From Alteromonas genovensis (GTDB taxonomy: Bacteria > Pseudomonadota > Gammaproteobacteria > Enterobacterales > Alteromonadaceae), in assembly GCF_010500895.1 (NCBI RefSeq), contig NZ_JAAAWO010000004.1, positions 62,001 through 126,000 of the forward strand: a stretch of 64,000 nt of DNA, written 5' to 3'. Position numbers and translations under genes: made by a program. The notes under the pieces were generated by a model. It had not been told where the DNA came from, did not search any database, and saw only the letters and a program-made list of their open reading frames with translations. Shown here in pieces: positions 42,415-50,704 of the stretch. The stretch's first letter is position 1; the number at the start of each line of letters is the position of its first letter.

Positions 42415-45096
42415 ATGACTAAACATGCATCTAACATTACGCGGATAGCTGCCGCGTTGTCAGTCACAACCCTATTTGGCTGCGGGGGCGGCGCCACCAC
42501 ATCTACTGATATAGATGCGGTAGACGCCTCTGCACCAGTGTCAGATTGGCAGCTTGTATGGAGCGACGAATTTGACGGTTCAAGCATTGATGAGAACAAA
42601 TGGACCCACGAAGTAGATTGCGCCGGCGGTGGCAACAATGAAGCTCAGTGCTACACAGAAAGTGAGAACAACTCCTTTGTTGAGGACGGCACGTTAAATA
42701 TTGTCGCACTTCCAGCAGAAGAAGGTGCACCAAAGCCCTATACTTCTGCCCGACTGAATACTCGTTATAAAGGTGACTTCAAATACGGTCGCATCGAAAT
42801 GCGAGCAAAAATGCCGGAAGGACAAGGTTCTTGGCCAGCATTTTGGATGATGCCAACAGATGAAGTATACGGTGGATGGCCTCGCTCTGGTGAAATCGAC
42901 ATCATGGAAGCGGTTAACCTCAAAGCAGCAGACATTGACGGCAATCCTGAAAATCATATCTACGGCACTCTTCACTACGGTCAAGAGTGGCCGAACAACG
43001 ACAGTTCAGGCCAAGCTTATTCGCTACCAAACGGCGCTAACCCTGCCGACGATTTCCATACCTATGCCATTGAGTGGCAAGAAGGCGAAATCCGCTGGTA
43101 CATGGATGGTTACCTGTATGCCACTCAGCGTCGCTCTGAAGTACGTGAAAACAGTAAAGGCGAAGCAACGGGTCTTTCACACCGCGGCTGGTATGCAGAA
43201 TACTTCGAACAAGGCACAGGCGAGTTAACAACACACTGGGACAATGCACCATTCGATCAAGAGTTTTACCTAATCTTAAACCTTGCTGTTGGTGGTGCAT
43301 GGCCTGAATCTGTCAATGAAACCGGTATCGATGCCGACGCATTTGCAGAAGGTCAAAGCCTTGAAGTTGACTATGTTCGCGTATACGAGTGTGCGTCGGA
43401 CCCATTGACAGGTAAAGGCTGTGAAACCGTTCGCCCAGGTTACGACTCACTTGAAGATGCATTAGTTGAAGGTGCAGCACCCATTCCATCTCCACCTTCT
43501 ACTGGAATAGCTCAAAACCTGACTATTTTTGACGGTACACCTAATCCAAACTGGCCTGCATGGGATTGCTGTGGTGGTTCTACACCCGCACTCGTAGAAG
43601 ATGCAGATGAAGGTCAGGTATTTGAATTTAGTATTGGCGATGCGCCAACGGTAATGGGTTTCATTAGCCGTTCAGCGTTTATCACCGACCCTGACGGTCA
43701 AGCTTCACCGTTTGACGCGTCACCAATGGAAGAAACAGGCAGCATTAAGTTCGACCTTAAAGCGGTTGCCTTACCAAACAATGCAACAACGTCTTGGTTG
43801 TTTAAAGTCGAGAGCTCTGAAGGCTCTACTTTCGCTGAACTTCCTTTGACGGATGGCTATGTTGGACCTGCTGACGTTGCAGGCGACACACCTGAACAAG
43901 GCGTATGGGAGTCGTACGAATTCCCACTGAGTGTATTAGCAGAGGCAGGCCTAGACACCAGTGCCATCGACGTGATCATGGTATTCCCACTATGGGATAC
44001 GGGCAGCGGTGCGGTATATCGCATGGCCAACGTTGAAATTTCACAAGAAGGCGGTGCGTCATACCCTGAGCTTACTATCTTCGAAGATGGACAAAATCCA
44101 AATTGGCCAATGTGGGATTGCTGTGGCGGTTCAACACCAACTGAAGAAATGGATGATGAAGAGCACGGTCTTACTGCTGAATTCCGTATAGGCGCAGAGC
44201 CAACAGTAATGGGCTTTACCACTCGTTCAATTGATGGCGGTGGTGCTACTCCATTTGACGCCACTGCACTTACTGATGGTGGTTTACTGCAGTTCGAAAT
44301 GAGAGTTGTAAGCGCACCAAACAACCCAGACTCTACTTGGGTATTCAAAATTGAATCCAATGATGCCGCTACTGCCGTTGAGCTTCCACTTACCGACAGC
44401 GTAGAAGGTCAAGCCCCAGTTGAAGGTGAATGGCAAACTTACACGTTCTCTATTGCAGACCTTCAATCACGCGGCCTAGATGTAAGCGGTATTGACGTCA
44501 TCATGATATTCCCAGCGTGGAGTACGGGTGAAGGTGCGGTATACCGTGTTGATAATGCGAAGTTCTTCCACCCTGACAGCGGCAACGAGACGCCTGCTGG
44601 TGGCTTGAACATTTTTGCTGACACCGCAGCTGAGCAATGGTCTATCTGGGATTGCTGTGGTGGCTCAACACCAACAGAAGAAGTAGACGACGCTGAGCAC
44701 GGTACAGTGGCTGAATTCAGAATTGGTGAAGCACCAACTGTGATGGGCTTTTTGGCTGATGAAGAGGTGTCGTACGACGCATCGGCATTGCTTTCAACGG
44801 GCGTAGTTCGCTTTGAAATGAAAGTGAGCGCAATGCCTATTGATACATCAGGTCAGTGGTTATTTAAAATTGAGTCTATCGGCGCATCAACCGCAGTAGA
44901 GCTGCCAATGTCGTCAAGCCTTGAAGGTGTAGAGCCTGTTGAAGGCGAGTGGCAGACATACACGTTCCCGCTGCAAACACTTTATAACGCAGGTCTAGAT
45001 ATCAGTGCAATCAACGTTCTTATGATGTTCCCTACTTGGGATACAGGAAACGGCGCTGTATACCGCGTTGATAATGTAGAAATAGCAGCTCAGTAA
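42415..45096 (+). CDS. GH16 endo-beta-1,3-glucanase (laminarinase) lipoprotein with three C-terminal modules
   Basis: An 893-residue surface or periplasmic lipoprotein (lipobox LFGC, acylated C23) expected to hydrolyse beta-1,3-glucans such as laminarin. The GH16 domain spans about residues 43-340. It has WSDEFDGSSIDENKWTHE, the substrate-binding GQGSWPAFWMMP, and the catalytic GEIDIMEA with nucleophile E160, D162 and acid/base E165. Three homologous modules of about 165-180 residues follow, starting near 369, 553 and 731. Each opens with the shared motif WDCCGGSTP, continues with PTVMGF, and ends WETYTFPL...G-AVYR-DNV-like sequence. They look like carbohydrate-binding jelly rolls. Their adjacent cysteine pair is unusual. 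The gene shares an operator region and probably an operon with the next receptor. Confidence 0.93.
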   Translation: MTKHASNITRIAAALSVTTLFGCGGGATTSTDIDAVDASAPVSDWQLVWSDEFDGSSIDENKWTHEVDCAGGGNNEAQCYTESENNSFVEDGTLNIVALPAEEGAPKPYTSARLNTRYKGDFKYGRIEMRAKMPEGQGSWPAFWMMPTDEVYGGWPRSGEIDIMEAVNLKAADIDGNPENHIYGTLHYGQEWPNNDSSGQAYSLPNGANPADDFHTYAIEWQEGEIRWYMDGYLYATQRRSEVRENSKGEATGLSHRGWYAEYFEQGTGELTTHWDNAPFDQEFYLILNLAVGGAWPESVNETGIDADAFAEGQSLEVDYVRVYECASDPLTGKGCETVRPGYDSLEDALVEGAAPIPSPPSTGIAQNLTIFDGTPNPNWPAWDCCGGSTPALVEDADEGQVFEFSIGDAPTVMGFISRSAFITDPDGQASPFDASPMEETGSIKFDLKAVALPNNATTSWLFKVESSEGSTFAELPLTDGYVGPADVAGDTPEQGVWESYEFPLSVLAEAGLDTSAIDVIMVFPLWDTGSGAVYRMANVEISQEGGASYPELTIFEDGQNPNWPMWDCCGGSTPTEEMDDEEHGLTAEFRIGAEPTVMGFTTRSIDGGGATPFDATALTDGGLLQFEMRVVSAPNNPDSTWVFKIESNDAATAVELPLTDSVEGQAPVEGEWQTYTFSIADLQSRGLDVSGIDVIMIFPAWSTGEGAVYRVDNAKFFHPDSGNETPAGGLNIFADTAAEQWSIWDCCGGSTPTEEVDDAEHGTVAEFRIGEAPTVMGFLADEEVSYDASALLSTGVVRFEMKVSAMPIDTSGQWLFKIESIGASTAVELPMSSSLEGVEPVEGEWQTYTFPLQTLYNAGLDISAINVLMMFPTWDTGNGAVYRVDNVEIAAQ

Positions 45097-45106
45097 TAAA
45101 GCAATT

Positions 45107-45128
45107 TGCCGCCAGCAGCCTGGCGGCA
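45107..45128 (+). other. Intercistronic stem-loop between GH16 and TBDR genes
   Basis: TGCCGCCA, loop GCAGCC, TGGCGGCA is a perfect eight-pair stem eleven bases after the GH16 stop codon. No T-run follows, so it is more likely an mRNA-stabilising or attenuating structure than a full terminator. Confidence 0.6.
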
Positions 45129-45158
45129 TATCAAATTGATAAGAATTAGTAGGCAATT

Positions 45159-48119
45159 ATGAAAAACACAACTTTTAAAAAGACCCAGCTTGCCACGTCA
45201 ATGGCTTTGTTATTGGGCTCTACTTTATTGGGCTCTACTTTTGCCATGCCTAGCTACGCGCAAGAAGCAGAGGCAGCAATGCCTGAAGAAGGCGAAGTAG
45301 AAGTTATTCAAGTAAGCGGTATTCGCGGCTCTATGATCCGCTCTATGGATTTAAAGCGCAGCTCTAGCGGTGTTGTTGATGCAATATCGGCAGAAGAACT
45401 CGGCAAGTTTCCAGATACTAACTTAGCCGAAGCCCTTCAGCGCATAACGGGTGTAACCATTAGCCGTAACAACGGCGAAGGTAACGAAATTACTGTACGT
45501 GGTTTTGGCCCAGAATTTAACTTAGTCACCCTTAATGGCCGTCAAATGCCGGGCACAGGTTTCACCCGTTCATTTAACTTGTCTAACCTTTCTTCTGAAG
45601 GGGTAAACACGCTAGAGCTACAAAAAACCGCTCGCGCAGAGAACCCAAGTGGTGGTTTAGGTGCAACGGTGAACATCATTACTATGAAGCCGCTTGCTCA
45701 ATCTGGGCAGCGCGCATCGTTTTCGGTAAAGGGTATCTACGATACCTCAAACGAAGAAGGTGACGATGTAACACCAGAAGTTGCCGGTGTTTATAGCAAC
45801 ACGTTTGCAGACGATATGTTCGGTTTTGGTGTGTCTTTTTCTCATCAAGAGCGTGATTTTCAACAGCAGGCCGCTAATATTCAAGGTTGGCAGCTGCAAG
45901 AAAATGATGCGTTACCTGAATTAGATGCAGAAAACGTGGTTGATAACCGCTCTAACATCACCAATGCAGCCTTCTTTCCAAAAGATATGAACTACAGCAT
46001 TAGCGATGTACAGCGCGAACGTTCAAACGCACAAGTTACGTTCCAGTTTCGTCCCATTGATGATTTCACAGCAACAGTAGACTACACCGCTTCTCGCGCT
46101 ACCACGGGCACTAATACTGTGGGTTGGGGTATTTGGAATAACTTTGGCGCTAACATCAATGAATACGAACTCGATGCCAACGGTACGGCTGTTTATGCCG
46201 ATATTAGTGGCGATGACGGTTCATTCACTGCAAGTAGAAATACCACCCGTGTAGACGCTCGCTCAATCGGTATTAATCTAGATTGGACGGTAAGCGACGA
46301 CTGGCACTTTGCCGTGGATTACCACGATTCATACAACGAGATTGATAATGGATATGACGAAGGACTAGGTAGCTCTGGTCAAATCATTCTTGGTTCAAAC
46401 CAGCTTCAGTCAAAAGTGTATGATTACCGCGAAGGTGATATTCCTCAAGTATTTGTAAACTGGAATAACGGCACTAACGAAATTGCACCGGGCGAAATAG
46501 ACTCTAACTTTAGTCAGTTCATTTACTCACCTGGTCGTTCTGACATTGAGCAATTCCAGCTAGATGGCACCTGGTATAACTCTGCCTTTGATATTCCATT
46601 AATGAAGGTAGACTTTGGTGTTGCGCGCACAGAGCAAGCGCTTAGCGGCTTTACTGCATGGAGCGGACTGCGTGGCGGCCCGGGCTTTAATCCATCGTTT
46701 ACGCAAATATTCCCAGACAGCATGTTCGTACGCAACGACACCAGCGGTTTCCTAGATGCCTTTAGTAGCGGCGGTGCTAACATGAACCCTGGCTATTACT
46801 ACACCTATGACTTTGACGAAGCTATTGCTCGACAGTTAGCATTTATTACAGCTGATGTCGTTGGCGAAGCGAATGCCTACTCTACAGACCCCTATTACAT
46901 GGGCGCACCGGCTGTCAGTAATGTTGAAGAAATTACAGATTCAATTTACGTACAAACAGAGTGGGACTTTGAAGTTGGCGACTACTACGTACAGATAAAC
47001 GCAGGTGTGCGTTATGAGGAAACTGAAGTACCAAGCTCTGCGGAAGTTCGCGTTCCAGAACAAGTTAACTGGGTAGCCGCTTCAGAGTGGATCACGCAGT
47101 TTGAAGACGGACTGCAAGTACAAGACTTCACAGGCGAATACGACGTATTGCTTCCTATGTTTGACGTGAAAGTAGACGTGACCGATGACGTAGTAGCCCG
47201 TTTCTCTTGGGGTAAATCAATTACCCGCGCGCCTATCGGCCTATTGCAAGGCGGCCTAGCGTTTAGCGGCAGCCCTAAAATTGGTTCGCGTACGGCCTCA
47301 GCAGGTAACACCAGCCTACTGCCATTTGAATCATCAAACTTAGACTTATCGTTTGAATGGTACTACGACGAGGCAAGCTATGCGTCAGTGGGTCTATTCA
47401 GAAAGTCAGTAGAAAATTACATTACCACTACCGGTCAAGACCGTCAGTTTGAAGGGCTTAACGATATTTACTTAGGCCCACGTTGGAACGAAGCAGTAAA
47501 TGCACTTGAGGCGGCCGGCACGCAGGCTACTGACAGCGCTATTTATGGTTACTTTGTAGATAATGGATTTGCCGATGAAAATGGCGTAGTAACTCCTAAT
47601 GCAGACGACCCATTAATTACATGGCGTACAACCCAGCCTGGTAACTCTAGTGATGCGAAAACCGTAGAAGGTATTGAGCTTGCTGTTCAACATACCTTCG
47701 GTGAAACCGGCTTTGGCTTTGGCGCAAACGCCACATTAGTCGACGGCGACGTTGAATACGACCCATATAACCTTGAAGAGCAAGACCCGTTAGTTGGTAT
47801 TAGTGACTCTGCCAACTTCCAAGTGTTCTACGAGAAAAATGGTTTGTCTGTGAAAGTTACTTACGCATGGCGTTCAGACTACGTAGTGGGTATTGGTCAA
47901 GCTCAGGGCTCATCAGATAACCCAGCCACTCAGTTTGATACCTACGCACAGGTTGATGCAAGCATTAACTATGACGTTGATGAACACCTAACGGTATTCC
48001 TTGAAGGGATAAACATTAACGATGAAACCGAACGTGGATACGGACGTTTTGAAGAGCAGTTCTTGTTTGCTCGTCAATACGGCCCTCGTTACACGCTAGG
48101 TGCTCGCTATACGTTCTAA
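45159..48119 (+). CDS. TonB-dependent receptor for glucan oligosaccharides
   Basis: A 986-residue outer-membrane receptor. It has a signal peptide (TSMALLLGSTLLGSTFAMPSYA) and a TonB-box region EGEVEVIQVSGIRGSMIRSMDLKRSSSGVVDAISAEELGKFPDTNLAEALQRITGV, which is typical of the Alteromonadales carbohydrate receptor class. The plug domain (GNEITVRGFGPEFNLVTLNGRQMP) and a 22-strand barrel follow, and the protein ends with the phenylalanine-terminated RYTLGARYTF. It has no SusD partner, the normal state in Gammaproteobacteria. Its position 62 bases after the GH16 gene and the shared LacI operators argue for laminarin oligosaccharide uptake; the exact ligand is inferred. Confidence 0.92.
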   Translation: MKNTTFKKTQLATSMALLLGSTLLGSTFAMPSYAQEAEAAMPEEGEVEVIQVSGIRGSMIRSMDLKRSSSGVVDAISAEELGKFPDTNLAEALQRITGVTISRNNGEGNEITVRGFGPEFNLVTLNGRQMPGTGFTRSFNLSNLSSEGVNTLELQKTARAENPSGGLGATVNIITMKPLAQSGQRASFSVKGIYDTSNEEGDDVTPEVAGVYSNTFADDMFGFGVSFSHQERDFQQQAANIQGWQLQENDALPELDAENVVDNRSNITNAAFFPKDMNYSISDVQRERSNAQVTFQFRPIDDFTATVDYTASRATTGTNTVGWGIWNNFGANINEYELDANGTAVYADISGDDGSFTASRNTTRVDARSIGINLDWTVSDDWHFAVDYHDSYNEIDNGYDEGLGSSGQIILGSNQLQSKVYDYREGDIPQVFVNWNNGTNEIAPGEIDSNFSQFIYSPGRSDIEQFQLDGTWYNSAFDIPLMKVDFGVARTEQALSGFTAWSGLRGGPGFNPSFTQIFPDSMFVRNDTSGFLDAFSSGGANMNPGYYYTYDFDEAIARQLAFITADVVGEANAYSTDPYYMGAPAVSNVEEITDSIYVQTEWDFEVGDYYVQINAGVRYEETEVPSSAEVRVPEQVNWVAASEWITQFEDGLQVQDFTGEYDVLLPMFDVKVDVTDDVVARFSWGKSITRAPIGLLQGGLAFSGSPKIGSRTASAGNTSLLPFESSNLDLSFEWYYDEASYASVGLFRKSVENYITTTGQDRQFEGLNDIYLGPRWNEAVNALEAAGTQATDSAIYGYFVDNGFADENGVVTPNADDPLITWRTTQPGNSSDAKTVEGIELAVQHTFGETGFGFGANATLVDGDVEYDPYNLEEQDPLVGISDSANFQVFYEKNGLSVKVTYAWRSDYVVGIGQAQGSSDNPATQFDTYAQVDASINYDVDEHLTVFLEGININDETERGYGRFEEQFLFARQYGPRYTLGARYTF

Positions 48120-48178
48120 GTATGTTTAGCACGGGGCACGTCTTTTAAGACGAGCGCCTCTTTTAAGACAAACCCTAT

Positions 48179-48217
48179 TAAAAAGGCCGGTTCATTCCCA
48201 TGAAGCGGCCTTTTTTA
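48179..48217. terminator. Bidirectional terminator between two converging receptor genes
   Basis: AAAAAGGCCGGTTCA and TGAAGCGGCCTTTTTT pair with one bulge around a six-base loop. A-tracts and T-tracts on both sides let it stop transcripts of both genes. Confidence 0.85.
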
Positions 48218-48237
48218 TATGCGTTATTCAGTAGTTG

Positions 48238-50322
48238 CTAGAACGACCCAATAACAGACAGTCTTGCATTAATTGGCGCACCAACGGTTGCTTGATGTCT
48301 AGAGTGCGCGTTCGGGAAGTATAATGTGTCAGTTAAGTTTTCCACATTAAGCTGTAAACGCATGCCGTTGTTTAGCTCGTAGTATGCTGACGCATCCACA
48401 CGCGTGTAGCTTGGTAATACCGGTGAATCGGTAGCGGTAACCACAAAACTCTCATCTTGATAGGTTGCGCCAACGCCAAAGCCTAACACGTCACTTACCT
48501 GGTACGTTGTCCATACCGACATGGTGTTCTCTGGAAGCTCACGAAGCTCAACGCCACTGGCATTTTCACCGTCTAAGTTGCTGTAGTTGGCAGTAACAAA
48601 CCACTTATCTGTAATGTAGCCTTGAAGCTGCAGCTCAAAGCCTGACACGTCAGAATCAACTTCGATGAAGCCTTCAGGGTCGTTAGGATCGTTATCTAAT
48701 GAAGTTTGCTCATTCTCAAATATCGCCGCTGTAAAGCTCATGCTGTCGGCGAAATCCCACTTTACACCAATCTCTTGATTAGTGAACGTGTCTGGGTCTA
48801 GGCTATCTGCATCGCCGTTAATATTGGCATATTGCTCACCACTGCGTGGTAGAAACGATTCACTGTAGCTCGCATAAATTGAGATATTTTCTTGCGGCTT
48901 GTACACCAAACCTGCACGAGGAGATACTTCTTCATCAGTGCGGTTGCGGGTTTCTAATACCTCAGGGCGTGCATCAAATACTTCAATATCGAAGCTGTCG
49001 AAACGCGCTCCTAATACAAGATCGAAGTTTTCAGATAAGGCAATTTCGTCTTGTACGTAGAATGAATATACGTCCAAATCTACGCGAGTATCGTCGTTTA
49101 GCGCTGAAAATGCAGTTGTCACTGTGGTGCCAGCGGCGTTAGTACCCGTTAATCCTCTAAAGTTTAAAGGGCGGCTAACTAGGAAATCTTCCTGGTCGTC
49201 ACCATTTGAATCAAAAACAGGGTTTAAACGATTTTGGTCCGATTCAGTGTTGATAAATTCGCCACCGAAAATAACCGTGTGCTCAATGCTACCTGTTGCA
49301 AACTCACCGACTAAGTTTGCCGATAGAATAAGATTTTCACGCTCAGTTTCATCAATATAGCCATCGAGTGTTACTACATTTGTTTCTGGCGCAAAATCAG
49401 CGGCGTAGAAGTTGGCATACACTTTATCGTAGTTACCATAAAAAGCGTTAAAGTTACCCTTCAGGTTGTCAGAAAAGTTATGTTGTATATTGGCACGAAA
49501 CACATCGGCATCTAGCGTTTGATAGTTATTTTCAGGGTCGCCAAATACAATGTTTTCAAACGCTTCTACCGGCTCGCCGTTTGCACCGGTAGGAATACCA
49601 CGGTCGATAAAACGTTCGTGATCGATATATTCATAAGATAAATCTAAAATAGTGTCATCGCTTAACTGAAAGCGCGCTGTGGGGTTAAATCCATAGCGAT
49701 CGCCATCGAAAAAGTCGCGATGGTTATCCAAGCTTTCATACATGGCATTGATTCTTACTGCAGAATCTTCACCCGTGTCGACGTTAGTATCAAGCTGTAA
49801 GTTATAAGCACCGAAAGTATTCGCAGATACGTTGTAGTTTACAAACTGCTGATCGATAGTCGCTTTCTTAGAAACGCGGTTTAGAATACCGCCCGTACCG
49901 CCACGCCCAAATAACAAGGCATTCGGGCCACGTAAAATTTCTACTTGCTCAACATTATACAGCGCACGGTAGTACTGAACGTCGTCACGGTTACCGTCTA
50001 TATAAAAGTCGGCGGTTGAGCGCACACCACGAAACACAACGGCGTCACGGTGTCCTTCGCCCTGAGAGGTATTTACCCCAGGGGTATAATCGATGATTTG
50101 GCCCACGCTTGTAATACCACGGGCAGTGATTTCTTCTGCCGTCATGATAGATAAGCTTTGCGGCACATCAAGAATAGGTGTTGGACTTTTTATAGAGTTA
50201 GACTGGTTTACCGAGAGGTACTTTCCTTCAACGGTAAGTCTTTCAATATCTTCCATTGCCACCCCTAGGGCAGCAGGGCTTAACATTACGGCTGTAGCAA
50301 TAGTCGTAAGTTTAAATTTCAC
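48238..50322 (-). CDS. TonB-dependent siderophore receptor (Fiu/catecholate type)
   Basis: A 694-residue outer-membrane receptor with a signal peptide ending LGVA-MED. The plug domain runs from LTVEGKYLS and DVPQSLSIMTAEEITARGITSVGQIIDYTPGV to the segment VVFRGVRSTADFYIDGNRDD, then VQYYRALYNVEQVEILRGPNALLFGRGGTGGILNRVSK. This is very like Fiu-class catecholate siderophore receptors. The barrel ends INARLSVIGSF. It sits inside the laminarin locus, between the GH16-TBDR pair and the GH3 gene, but belongs to iron uptake. A GATAAT-containing stretch near 50465 is only a weak Fur-like match. The remaining upstream interval to 50647 holds nothing else I can support. Confidence 0.92.
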   Translation of the reverse strand: MKFKLTTIATAVMLSPAALGVAMEDIERLTVEGKYLSVNQSNSIKSPTPILDVPQSLSIMTAEEITARGITSVGQIIDYTPGVNTSQGEGHRDAVVFRGVRSTADFYIDGNRDDVQYYRALYNVEQVEILRGPNALLFGRGGTGGILNRVSKKATIDQQFVNYNVSANTFGAYNLQLDTNVDTGEDSAVRINAMYESLDNHRDFFDGDRYGFNPTARFQLSDDTILDLSYEYIDHERFIDRGIPTGANGEPVEAFENIVFGDPENNYQTLDADVFRANIQHNFSDNLKGNFNAFYGNYDKVYANFYAADFAPETNVVTLDGYIDETERENLILSANLVGEFATGSIEHTVIFGGEFINTESDQNRLNPVFDSNGDDQEDFLVSRPLNFRGLTGTNAAGTTVTTAFSALNDDTRVDLDVYSFYVQDEIALSENFDLVLGARFDSFDIEVFDARPEVLETRNRTDEEVSPRAGLVYKPQENISIYASYSESFLPRSGEQYANINGDADSLDPDTFTNQEIGVKWDFADSMSFTAAIFENEQTSLDNDPNDPEGFIEVDSDVSGFELQLQGYITDKWFVTANYSNLDGENASGVELRELPENTMSVWTTYQVSDVLGFGVGATYQDESFVVTATDSPVLPSYTRVDASAYYELNNGMRLQLNVENLTDTLYFPNAHSRHQATVGAPINARLSVIGSF

Positions 50323-50647
50323 TATAATTCTCCACGTGTTCTACAAGTTTTATGTGTGTTTCTGGCACGCAATAAGAGGCGATCCCCTTTTTGACTTACA
50401 CAATTAACATTGCGCGTTGAATGCGTCTTTTAATGTTAATAGGAATAGTTACCATTTATATTGCTGATAATAATGGAAACGAGTCGCATTTGCGAGTAAT
50501 GCAGTCAAATTTTTAATAATGCTTAATGAAAAAGACGTGGCTGATGTGAGGGTTAGTGAAAGAAACTGAGAGTAAGCCAGTAAACTCGGCTGTTGTAGCG
50601 CATTTTTATATTATCAGCACTATAATTTTTTACACGTGAAACAGGCT

Positions 50648-50686
50648 AAAAAAAAGCCACTTCAACGGAGTTAAAGCGGCTTTTTG
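50648..50686 (-). terminator. Terminator of the MFS-GH3 operon
   Basis: On the minus strand AAAAAGCCGCTT, loop of eleven, AAGTGGCTTTTTTTT lies about 20 bases past the GH3 stop codon. Confidence 0.8.
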
Positions 50687-50704
50687 CATGGTTTACGTAT
50701 GGTT

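Noticed and set aside
50440-50500. Fur box in front of the siderophore receptor
   Set aside because: The best match by eye is only about 10 of 19 consensus positions, far weaker than the box at 62746.
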